A DNA stretch of 64,000 bases. Source: Salvator merianae (Eukaryota; Chordata; Lepidosauria; Squamata; Teiidae). How positions within the stretch are numbered: the first letter of the stretch is position 1; each line of letters begins with the position of its first letter. Position numbers and translations under genes: made by a program. This document shows positions 42,201-54,835 of this stretch, piece by piece. The notes under the pieces were generated by a model. The model did no database searches and was not told the origin of the DNA. It was given only the letters and a program-made list of their open reading frames with translations. The stretch spans positions 40,452,204 through 40,516,203 of the forward strand of contig QVOM02000042.1 in assembly GCA_003586115.2 (NCBI GenBank), given 5' to 3'.

Positions 42201-45200
42201 CTAGCCGCTAAGCTACAATCAGCTCTGGCAAACACTTTTGCCAGAGTCAATACTAGCTTCAAGAAAATAACTAGTTATGGGTCAGACTGCAACAGGCAAG
42301 GAAATAACTACTTGACTGATCTACGTTCCACATAAGACAATAACTTTGTAAGTTTCTAATTTACACATTTTTGTAATTTCACTTTCCAGTGGTTCTACAG
42401 ACATGAAAAAAGTAACCATTACACACAGACATGTTTGTCACTTAGCACAAAATCATAAAAAACAGCTTTTAAGTTTCACTTTCCACTTAAATTTGAAAAA
42501 CACTCATTTTTAACCTCAAGTTATAGCAGGCATGATGTTCTTCTACATCAAAGATACTTGTAGTAGCCTTCCACACATAAGCGCTTTCTGCACTTGACTT
42601 TATTCTGAATCATATCCCAGAACAGGGACCTGCTATCTGCATGCTAGTGGAGTTTACAGCAGGCCCTGCATGGGGCCTGCCATAGTTCCTACTAGAAAGC
42701 AGATAGCAGGTCCCTATTCCAGGATATAATCTGGTATAAGGCGAAATGCAGAAAAGGCCACTGTTTCTAAATATCAATAATTCCAATCAAGCAGCTGGTT
42801 TTCACTGACCGGAAGTTAACTAATGCTTCTGTTGGTGCAGGTTCATTTGTTCAACTTCCTATTATACATATTAAACACAGATACATGTGCAACAGTCATC
42901 AGAGTTAACGAACCCTGCCACATGCTGGCTGTCTTTCACAATAAGGCAGATGGATGAAGCACCCCTACATAAACAATACAATATGTTTGCTAATGCAGCT
43001 ATTCATAGAAACAGTCCATCCTTTCACAATTCACTGTTCCTTAGTTTATTAGTAAGTACAGATACTTATATGCAGCGGTTAGTAATATCCCTATCAGGCA
43101 TGTAGGTTCCACTTTTCCACATTACCCCAAAAGAGATCAACATAAGGAATACTACAGAACAAAAGTGTACAAGACAGGTCTGATTGTGTTGGATTTTCTT
43201 TCTCTCAGTTTTTTTCTCTCTTTTCTTTTAAATTTGTATCCTTTTAGAATTTGGACATATTATCTTGTTGCGACCTGAAGTCTATAAAATAAAAACTTAA
43301 CTAAATACAAGCTAGGTCATGTCTAATCAAAGACCGATCACAGGTGGTTTGCAGACTCTGCTAGTTTTATCTATACCACTTCATACAACATGTAGACTGG
43401 TGTTTCTCAGAGTGGATGGACTACTCTACAAAATAATGGGCTTGTTTGCTCTTGCAACTAGTGAGCGTGGAGGTCCTGGTGACTGGGAGCAGACTACAGC
43501 TTCCTTCAATTGCTACCTGCTGTGGAGCACAAAATCTTGCTTCTGGATGTGAACACATAGTTGTGCCTGCACAAACTCGTGGCATTACCAGTTGCCACAG
43601 CAGTGACCAGAAGCTTCCTGGCCACTTTCACGGGGCAGAACGCCAGCATTCAACTGCAAATGCTGGCATCCTGCTGGCATTCTGTTCCAAAGCCTCGCAG
43701 TGTGGACCGTCTCCACACTGCGAGGTCTATTCCATCTTGGAATGTTTGCTTCTGAACATTCCAAGATGGAAAGTGCGAAAAGGCCCCAGGTGTTTATTTT
43801 TAAAAAATGAAAAAACATCTAATGAAAGTTTGAAAACTTCCACCTGCAGTGGAAGAAAACATATTCTGGGGATATTTTTCTGTGGATACATAGAAGATAC
43901 AGAGTGGTTCTCCCAATCCTGAAGCAACTAGGCTTCAAAAACAAGGCTCCTACCACATCCAGTAAAGAGTTCTATACTTTTAAGTGATACTATAATGGAG
44001 ATGGGCATTTTTGGCAGAGTGTTCCAGCATACAGCAATTAGGCTTGAAAGCTTAATTTTTTAAAGAGTTTGTAGAGAGACAGTTGCTTGAGAAATGCATC
44101 TAAAGAAGAAAAATTAACCCTTCCATCCCCAGCTGGAGTCTCCAGGCAGTTAACTTGAAAAAAGCACATATACTTTTTCAAGCCACATTGCTGCAGAGGA
44201 AGTATGTGGTTGTACTGTATGTGTGTTGTTGGAACTGGGATAAGCAAGGTCCACAACAGTTTCAGTATTCTAATGTGATTCTATGCAAACAAACATGCAA
44301 AATAAAAAACCATTTAGTCAATAAAAAAGCATACAGCCTGCAACTTTAATAAAACTGGAAAAAGAGACATTTGCTACATCACAACACTTCTCTACTACTC
44401 TAAATATTAAAATGAATATTTAATAGTATATAATGAGGTATTGCTTTAAAAAAGCCATATGCTATGATGTAGTCCTATAAATATTTAGGTTTCCATTCTT
44501 CCATCAGTACCTGGAACACAGGGCTTTAAAAAAAACAGGGCTATTCCCTGGGTGCTGAGAGACCACTTACCTTTGGCTCTTCATTTTCTTTGAGTGCTTT
44601 CCATCCCGTATGGTTATCATAATAATTATGAAATTTAGGAAAAGCTACCTAAATTTGCTTCTTCAAGATTTCCTTTCATTTCATTTTAACTTGAAAGCAA
44701 AATATTTTTGTAGGAAAAATCATGTTACTATAAATGTTACAATGTCTGCATATAACTTAGTAAGCACAGGCCTAATTTTAAGGTGGTCTCTTCAGGAGTA
44801 ACTGTTTTCTAATTCTGTATGTGCCCTTTCCTTTTTTCTGGCTTACGTCCTGTCACAGCTACAAGCATGCCACACAACCCCAGCCGGGACATGGACACAA
44901 CAAATGCTTATGCCTTTCCAGACATATTCCCTCTTTACCCCAGAATACCACCTCTTGGAGATCCACAAGTGCCAGATTTGCAAGCAGCAAATCTATGGAA
45001 AGTTATGGAATGACACTTCAATTAGGAATGCCCGCCTAGGATTCTCCTAGAAGTTCTGCTGAATGAAATGTGGCTTTCTCTAGAAAAGATAAGTTCTTAA
45101 ATAACAAATATTTTACCCCTAAACACATTAATACATAAGAATACAATTATTAATTTCTCACACAAAATAGCTTATAATAATAAAGACACAGACAAGCAAA

Positions 45201-48200
45201 ACAGAGGACGTATTTTGATGCTGGGGAAGTATTTGCAGTCCTGAGGCCTAAGAGTTCAAATAGAAATTCTTGCTCTAGACCTACTGGATACTGGAAATCC
45301 TTATTAAAGAAACAACTGCCAAATGTTTAGAGACATAGATGTTACTTAAGGATAGCCAACATAACTTCTGTAAGGGAAGGGAAGTCTAAAAGAGTCTGGG
45401 GGTAAGTCTGTAAATATGCGGTATGGGATAATCCATGTGTCATTGCTTACTTGGACTTTCAAAATGGTTGCTAATGACATCAAAGTGTGCAGAGCAGAAG
45501 AAAACAAAAAGGGACTGTGAAAAACTTCAAATATGTCCCTGCATATTGGGGGACTGGGCATCAAAAGGACATGTTCAATGTGAGCAGATATAAAGTGATG
45601 CAGTCTGAAGCAAAAAAACCCAAACAAAACCTAACTAAAATATAAATGAATGATTGCAATCTAGGCTAGCTGTGACTGATCAGCAAAGAGACTTGGAATA
45701 ATGGTAGATAGTTTAGTGAAAATGTTGGCACAGTATACATCAGCTGTAAGAAAATGCCTAACAGCATGTTAAGGACTATAATGATGATACCGAAAATAAA
45801 ACTGCCGATAATAATGTCCTAATCCAAATTGATGATGTGCTTGCACCTGGAAAATCATGTACATTTGTGAACATGATTTCTCAAAAAAGGTCAAAAGAGG
45901 GTGACTAAAATAATTAGCAGGCTACAAAGGTTTTCCTATGAGGAAGTGTTGCATATTTGGAGATTTTTAGTTTATAAATGAGGTGAGACAGAAGGGACAC
46001 AATAAAGGTATTTTAAAATTACACACACTCTGGGCAGAGTGGATAAATGGTTTCCCCTTCCCAAAGTATGGGAACATGGGGTCACACAATGAATCTGAAT
46101 CCTGAGAGAGTTAGAACAGACAAAAGGAAATATGTATTTGGACAACACAATTAACCACCGGAATTCACTACCATGACATGTATTGTAGGCCACCAGTTTG
46201 CAAGTTTTCAAAAAGGTCTGGACAGTCTGGACCCTGGATGGCTGTGTGACTACCTGTTATTGGACACAGTAAGGAGACTATGAGCAGAGTAAGTTGTGCC
46301 CACATTCTGCTCATGAACTACCATATGCAACTGGCCGGCTACTGTGGAAACAGACTGCTGCGCTAGATAAGCCACTGTCCAGTCTAGCAGAGCACTGTAT
46401 CTTTATCAGCTCAGCTGACACAAACTGAACACTCAGACCACTTATTCTCAGATCTGAAAACATTGGTTTGACAACAGTCTGAAAATGTACCCAGTCTCTT
46501 TGACTGCATGTTTTCAGAGTCAATGAAAACCCTCAGACTGCAAACTTCCTTGTACCCCATCCTTTCTATGAGAGTTCACCAGCTGCAACTGCTCAAACAC
46601 CAATGCCACAGCCCTCCTTTCAACTCTCCCTTCTAATCAGAAGGGAAAGTTAAAGAACTCATTTTCACTTTCAGAGCCAGGACTGCACTGTCTTTCTCAA
46701 CTATTCCACATATTTACAAAAACAACAAACATTTCCTCCTTTGCAAGCATGGGTATGGTAGGGTGGATCAAAGGTAGTACTCTGTTTCCCCTGATAAGGA
46801 AGTTTCAAAGCATTATTTCCAACTTGAAATTGTATAGCAAAAAAGGCTCAAGTGCAGATGGGACCTTAGCAATAAAACAATCATTCCAAGTCGATCTCAA
46901 CACCATTTGCTAGTGAAAGAATATAGAATTTAACTTACCAATGCGTCCTGCTTTAACTTTAAATGGTACATCAAACTGATACTGTGAAGGTAAATAATTT
47001 TTAAAAGTTACTTTAACAGCAAATATAGCACTTTTTTTTTAATCATGTAATTCATATAGATACATAAATGTTTCAGGGATATCAATTTTGGTATACTTTA
47101 TGAAGAAGCAGTTAAAAATAACAGATCAGATGTCATTTTAATGGACGAAGAACCCCTTTGGATACATACTGGAGAATTGGGCAAATTCTACAATCGTATC
47201 GAATGTACACAAAAGCAAACATAGGGTATTGTATTCAGAAGAACATCTACACAGCTCTTATGAGGACACAAACTGGATGTTATTCAGCTTCCAGTACTGC
47301 TTATTCAACCTATCTTTCTTCAGCATCAACATGTTAACCTCATCAAATTGTTAAATTATTTTAAGACAAACTTACTCCAGAATGGGACAGGAGGAGAAGC
47401 AAGCAGGCACAACTGTGTAATAATACCTACATTCATGCCCCGTCTTAGATATTTTCAGAAAGCAACACGCCATATACATATAGCATGGATTTCCTCTCCT
47501 CCCCCACTTTTAAAATTACATATATACGTATATATATGTATATATATATATATTCATTTATGTCCACAAATGATGTACAACTTTTAGCTGTTTGAACCTG
47601 ATATGATACCTTTAAAAAATGAACTAAATTTTGCAAACTAATAATAAGATTCCACCCCCCTATGAATTGATTACATAAGTTTATGACAAATCAAACTTAA
47701 TTTTTTGTAGAGATATTTAAAATCTCTAATAAGAGTAGAAGCTATTCCTTCTAAGGTAAGGTAAGGAAAGAGGAAAAGAGGAAAAGAGGAAAAGAGGGAA
47801 AGAGGGAAAGAGGGAAAGAGGGAAAGAGGGAAAGAGGGAAAGAGGGAAAAGGGAGATTTATTCTAGTTAATTGCAGACTATAACTTTGATAAATATTTTT
47901 GGATATAAAAATATATTCAGCTAACATTAAGCAACTGTTACAGATGTTCTACTCCAGTACTGAGTAGACAATGTAGCTTGTACACTTTAATAGTTTTTCA
48001 CAGTAGTATTACATCTAAGTCAGAAGGAAATCCATTTCTGCATGCTAAAGAAAGATTTGGAGCAGAGAGGAAAGTAAAAGAGCAACAGTAGGGTGGGAGG
48101 GTGGAACAGTTAGTTCTGAAGACTGAATCCCACATGCATTCCATGCACAATTTTTTCCACATTTTTTAGTTTTAATTTACACAATACACAAATAAAATCA

Positions 48201-51200
48201 AAGATTTATATAAATCTTTTTGTCTAAAAAAAGACAAATTTCAAGAGCTAATCATTTGCCTCTTCCTCCCACAATCACTTAGAGATGTCTATGTTTGTTG
48301 CTAAGTATGCTCCAAACCAAGGTCCAGCTCCACACAGTTTTAAGGAAAAAATATGAAAAAATTAATTAAGTAATATAAAGATATCTAATAATTAAACAAT
48401 ACTGGCACAAGTCCTATTCATTTCAGTAATTCTATTTTGCACAAGGCCAAGTCCAGATTAAAACTACTATTAGTATCAGCCCTCAAAGCTGAAGCAGTTT
48501 TAGGGTGCAATCGGACATGCCTAAAGAGACATCCTCTGGGTGAATCTGATCCTGGAATGTCAGACATTTTATCTCTAATTTTTTCTTACCCTATCTTGAA
48601 GCGTGGGAATGGGGTTACATAACACCAAAGACAACTCTTCCTTTTAGTTGGATTAGGTAGGGAGCTGTGAAGGCACAGAAGTGGGAAATATAGCCAATCA
48701 CAGTGTGTGTAACAGCTGCTACAGGCAATCGACTAATCAGGGCCATGGAAAGCCAGGTAGGCAAGTGGCCAATCAGCGAGTAGCACTTGGTGTTGCCAGA
48801 CACTGGAGGCAAATGAAGAGCAATTGAGGTAGGCTTTGAGATGCTCATTTGTTTGAATGTCTTTCTAGTGCATCTACGGAAGGGATGCTTTTCCTTTAAG
48901 GGGAAATCGAAAAAAGCTCCATCTGATCATTCTTCAATTGCCACAAAGTACACTCATATTAACCTTCTTTATGGGGGAAATGAAAAGTGAAGCAAGTTTA
49001 TGGTAAAAGCCCCATATCCAAGGAAGGGGAGTTTTCCTAAGGAATAAGACTGACAAAGTTTCCACTGGCTTCAAATCTCATTTGGCCAGTCAGCAGAAAT
49101 ACATGGATTTACTCAAGCTAGCCTTTTGGACATCACAAACTCCACTGTAGTTTTGAAGCATGCAGACGGATCTTATTGAGAAAATTTGCCATGCAATTCC
49201 CTCATTCCAGGATCCCTTCCTTCCCAGTTCTTCCAACAGAGGCTTGCAACTGTCAGGATCTGGCAAACCGCCCAGAAGGGATGCCAAGGACTGCATCCAC
49301 CATCAGAGTGGTACCACCTCTGGCCTCCACTAAACTCAAGAGTCCCAGATAGCCAGGGTGGGGAAATATTGTTACAATATTTATTTGCTCAATGACAGAT
49401 AACTCTATGCCTGTTATTTTACTATAGAACAGGGATGGAGAATGCAGGGGCCAACAGCATCAGGAAAACTGCAACTTCTATCATATCCTGTCACTGACTG
49501 TACTGGGATATTACAGTATTAGGAGCACCCTTTCGCTTTTCTGCTTCAAGAGTCAACTCATACAATAATACATATTTGAAATTTGTTATTGCTCACTCTG
49601 AACTTACCAGTGCATTTTCTTTTATTTCAAGATTCTTAAGTGCTACAGCACCTGCCACCAAAAAAGAAAAAAGTTATAATTCAAGAATAGCTCTTATCAA
49701 TCAACAAAACTCTTTCAAAGGAATGAGAAGTCTTTCTGTACTGTATAATTAGATATTGAGAGCTGCAGTCTAGGAAATTAGGAGAATCATGTTTTCCCTG
49801 CACACCATCCTCAAAATCAAGTGGAAAACTGAGACACAAAGTCACCGTCTAAATCATCACCAAAAGCAAGTTGTTAGAGCAGGAATACCCAGCAGAAGTC
49901 CTGGCCCTCTGTTATGCCAGCACTGAATATCCCTGCCCAGTAAGGGAATGCTTCATCTGTGTGAGGAAAACCGCCCTGCCTATAAAAAACAGGCTGATGA
50001 ATCATCAGACTTTATGAACTTACAAGTGTAACTAAGCTATGTATTCTTGCTAGAACAGCCCTATCAGACATCCACAGAACCAGAGCCAACCAGAAAGCAA
50101 CTAATGGAGGATACTAGGAGCTATATTTGTACACAGTAACCCTCTCCCCAAAAAAGGCTCAAAAACAGTTTAGAGGTGGCAGCACCTGCATGCTAGTGCC
50201 TTGATCCAGATCAGACCAGAAAATGCACTTTTAAAATCCGTTCTCTGCCCTTTAATGTGGATTAGTGATGGAATAGGAACACCAGTGCCCACCTAGCGTC
50301 TAAACCACTTTTGAGCTGCATTTTTAATGTGTGCAGATACAGTCTAGAGATTCTTCACACACCTACAGTGAAGCAGAAATGCCTGAAGCCACGTAAAGAT
50401 TTTCTTACAACAATAAAACCATTAGTCACGAAGTCTTAACAGACAAAACAAACTTTTCATGGTGATCAATAGAAAAGAGCAGTTCCTTGCAAAAGTAAAG
50501 AAGGAATTAACCACTGGAAAGATTTTAAACCACTTTTGTCCCTGGGTGGCAGGTTCCAGGGCTGACACAATGGAGCAAGGTATTTCAGTGAGCAGATGTA
50601 AGAACAATGGGAAACAATATGCACAAGACCTCCTGCCCTGCCCTTTGTTGAAGTATACAAGTGCATACCACACAATCTGAAAAAGGCCAATTCATGGATA
50701 TTAAAACACTGCAATAATGGGGAAAAAATATGATCTTCGAGCATGGACACAAGGAAGAGGAGCTCCTACAACTATCAAGAAGATGATACAGTTCTATGGT
50801 TAGTCTGGCATTTGGAAACAACAGCATTGATTGTCCAATTTAAGCAGAGCTGACATAGAAGTATCTAGCAACTCCTAAAAAAAATCAAGATCCTGCTACG
50901 GTGGTGGAGATTTACAACTCAGGGCTGGTGCGCTGGGATGTGGGTGTTCTGTGAACCGAAATAACTCCCAAACTTTCCATTTACAGTTGTTTCATTCCCT
51001 GACTAGGGCCAGCTCCAGATACCAACTGAATATAGCTGCCCAGACAGTTGCCCAAGCTTCCAGACATGTAGGTTTTCATGTTATTCCAGGAAAACCTGGG
51101 TTGAGAGTTGGGTTTTCCTGGAATGGGATAAAGCAGGATTTCACCCCTTTGTAGCAGGGCTGTGTTGGGGTTGCCACAGATATTTGTGGCAATCCCAACA

Positions 51201-54200
51201 TAGCCACAACATAATCACACATTTTAATAGCTGTCTAGATGCAGCCATAGTCCATCTATGGACCACTGAAAAGAAACAGTTTAAAATCTAACCGAGAAAT
51301 CACTTGGCTCCAAAGGAAGAGGTGATTACCCAGAAACTAAACAATGGCAGAATCAGTTCTGTACTCACTCACATAATCTGATGCTTGTTAAGCTATACTC
51401 ATGCAGAAAAGAAGGTACCCTACTCTTCAAGAAACAAGGATTACTGTAACAACTTGGAAAACAAAGTCAAAGAACACATATGGTGAATCACACACATGGA
51501 TCATAGGACAGGCTGCTATATAGCCCATTACCAACTAGAAGTAAACCTTTGAGCTGTAAATGTTACCTAGACTCTGTCCAGATGGGGGAATGTAGCACCA
51601 TTTTGGTTCTGCTATGGCGAGATTGCCACACGTATCTGTGGCAACCTCACCATAGCTTCATTACATCCCCTCTAAAAGGCGCGATACCCTATTTTGGTAC
51701 CCTGATGGCAAGTTTTCCTGAAATGTAGCTGGAGCCACCATTGTTGCTCTGTCTACCGCGCATGTGTGGGGGTCAAAAAGATGACTACACATGCGCAGAG
51801 GTCACAATCTCACACTTCCAGGTATTTCACACTGGCATGAGTGAGTCACCAAAAAGTGCAGAGATAACATGGTCCCCATGCTGTCTGGCCAAGAGGTGAT
51901 CGCTCCAGAGGGGCTTTTCTCCAGAATATTGCTGTTGGTGCTATATTTGGTTTGGGAAACAAGCAATTATTCCAGAGCAGCTTTACTCCAGAATATCGCT
52001 AAAAAGCGGCACTTTCCAGTGACATCTGGAGGTGGCCTGTGTGACTATTATAGTCTGCTAATTTGCCTGTGTAACTATTATAGGTCTGCTAATTTATCTG
52101 TCAGGCTTCTAGAAATTCTCTTGCCTTCTTTGATTTTGTCTGTTTTAGTAACTTTACAGTTCCCAGCTAAACCTATGCTTATATTCATCTGGATGCAGAG
52201 CAGTTAAGGATGTTTGACAGACATGATAAAACATTTTAGATTGATGTTTAATCTCCATGATCAGTCACTTAGTTCAGAAAGTGGAAGGGTGACTAAAGAT
52301 CACTGTAAAAATGGGGGGGAATTAGGCTCCTCCACACCTTCTTTTTTCTCAAGCACAAAAAAACCCTTTAGCCATTAGGTGTTTGTTGGGCACAGCGAAG
52401 TTGTTCCTAAGTGCAGCCAGAAATCAAAATAGTCAAACATTCTGATAAAACAGAACCTAGTTTTGTTCCAAACTCAGTATAAGCCCTTTTTTCAAAAAAG
52501 GTGTTTTGCTTCAAGTTCAAGCACTTGAATCAGAGTCAATCAGGGTGAAAAATTTTCCCTTGCAACATTTGCACAGCTCTAGTGAAATCATTTGTTATTT
52601 ACCTCCTCCTTCCACAGGAATTTCATAACCAGAACTCTTTTTTTATCCAGTTTCAGACCAGCGTCAGAGAGAACACATCAGCAAATAGTCATTTTCTTTC
52701 CACATTTTCTAACCCAAAGATGGATTTTTAAGAATTAGATAATACCGAAAGAAAATAGTTTGTCACTTTGCTGCAGGATTCTCTAACTCTCGAAGAGGAC
52801 TGAAGCTGATTTAAAATTTAGGTGTAGAAGGGCCCTGGATTTCTCTTCCTCCCATTGTTCAATATATATATTTTCAATATTTTTATCTTAATACTATTTC
52901 TTTATCTTCTTGACTTTTAATTTTACTGAATTTTATTTTCTCATCTGAATATATGATGTGATGTTTTCTTCCTGAAAAGTTTAATAAAGTTTAATTTGAG
53001 ATTAAATGATAGTAGGGTTTTTTTCCCCCCCATATACTTCCTCAGCACCTTTTTGCATTTACCTCGTGGAATGTTCTGTGCCGACTGCAGAAAAGTCACA
53101 TTTGGACCCGGACACCGCTATAGCAGTCCTGAAGTTGTCTGAGCCCTCCCTGGAACGTTCCTGCTGTAGATAGTTTAAAAAGTGTTGACATGCATTCCAG
53201 TGACATGAGGAACGGTCCAGGAATGCATCTTCACACTCTTCCTGGTGCTGTGAAGTGCGGAGGGCATGGGCTGCATGACTGCAGCTGTGCCATCATTTAC
53301 AGCATCCACCTTCCCCTGCAACATCTGAACCTGCTCTGACTGCCAGTTTGGACTCTGCAATGGCAATCTGGGATGAGCTATTTGCATTTTTTGCACTGCT
53401 GGAACAGAACAGAAGTGTTCCAGCATGCAGGGTGCGAATGCTCCAACCAACCTTGATCTTCACCAGTCTGGAATGGTCTGCTTAGACAATTTCAGTCAGG
53501 TAAGTGCAAACCCAGCCTCAAGCTCAAATTTGGCAATGAAGCAATCACAATAAAATATTTCATTATAAGGTTATGGGATTTCTGGGACATGTATGCCCTG
53601 TATAAGAAATTTTCATAATACCTGAATCAGTTATCTGAACATGGTCATAGGGAAAAGAGATCAAGATAACCACATAGTAGGGCCTTTTTGCACTTGCAAC
53701 TAGTGAGTGTCAGGAACGCTCACTAGTCAGGTGCGTTCGCACCGGCAGACGGTCATAGCAACCGGCAGTGGACCTCATCTGCTCCTGATCCCTACTACTG
53801 CTGGAGAAGTAAAAAGGTGTCTGAATCCTCAACTGAAGCTCAAAGTGAGCTTCAGGTGAGGATTCGTCTGCACTTACCTTCTCCATGGCAGCAGCAAACA
53901 TCTTCCGGGCAATCAGACCACCCATCAGGCATGCGCAATCTCACGACCGCGCATGCCTGGTGGGCAACTGGGCCTACCCCGCACAAGGCCCCAGTCAAGC
54001 CCACACTGTCGCGATCGGACCGGGGACGCCGGATGGGGCCACACTGCGCTCTGACCGGCGATTCGGTGCCCGATCACAGGCGTGATAGACGGTCACCGCA
54101 GCAGCAGCCTGCAAGCATCAGGCCGCTGCCATGGTGACCAGGAGGCCTGTGCAGTGCGCATGCGTGCACACTGGGCCCCTCCCCCTGTAGCGCGAACGGG

Positions 54201-54780
54201 CCTTCCCTACCTGCGGCGCCCCGATCAGGCATCGAAATGCCAGACAGGCGCAGCACAGCCCCATTCAGCATCCCCAGCCCGATCGTGGTGGTGTGGGCCC
54301 GATTGGGGCCTTCTGCAGGGTAGGCCCAATTGCCCACCGTGGATGCATGCGCACGGAGCTGCTGCGGTCACCATGGCAGTGGCCAGACTCATGCCGGCCG
54401 CTGTCATGGCGAGGATCAGGCATGGCTACTGGAGTTCACACTCACAAACGCTGGTAGCCAGCCTAAGGTAGGTTTTAAGGCCCCATCGCGCAGACACTGT
54501 CTGCACAATGGGGTCTGTTCCACGCTAGAAAGGGCTAATTAGCCCATTCTAGCGTGGGAAGTGCAAATAGGCCCGTAGTATCTGACTGTTCTAGTAACAT
54601 TGGCCCTTTCTGCACTTGGCTTTATTCTGGACTATATCCCAGAATATGGACCTGCTATCCACACACTAGTGCAGATTATAGCAGGCCCCAGGTGGGGCCT
54701 GCAATAGTTCATAGTAGCATGCAGATGGCAGATCCCTATTCCAAGATATAATCTGGAATAAGGCCAAGTGCAGAAAGGGC

Positions 54781-54835
<55 letters not shown>

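Larger units (their letters stand above)
41897..46938. other. VPS13A intron 3 with two MITEs and a CR1-like fragment
   Basis: Contains a short (gt)n at about 42088-42100, the family A MITE (42581-42759), a family B MITE (43438-43787) and a CR1-like LINE (45330-46420). 43790-45330 shows nothing recognisable. Confidence 0.6.

Noticed and set aside
44819..45039. Two overlapping proline-rich open frames
   Set aside because: No splice sites in phase with VPS13A and no known domain; the exon 3 to exon 4 phase is already complete without them.
53817..54471. Several overlapping open frames on both strands
   Set aside because: They fall within the GC-rich family B transposon and reflect its composition; no transposase motif.
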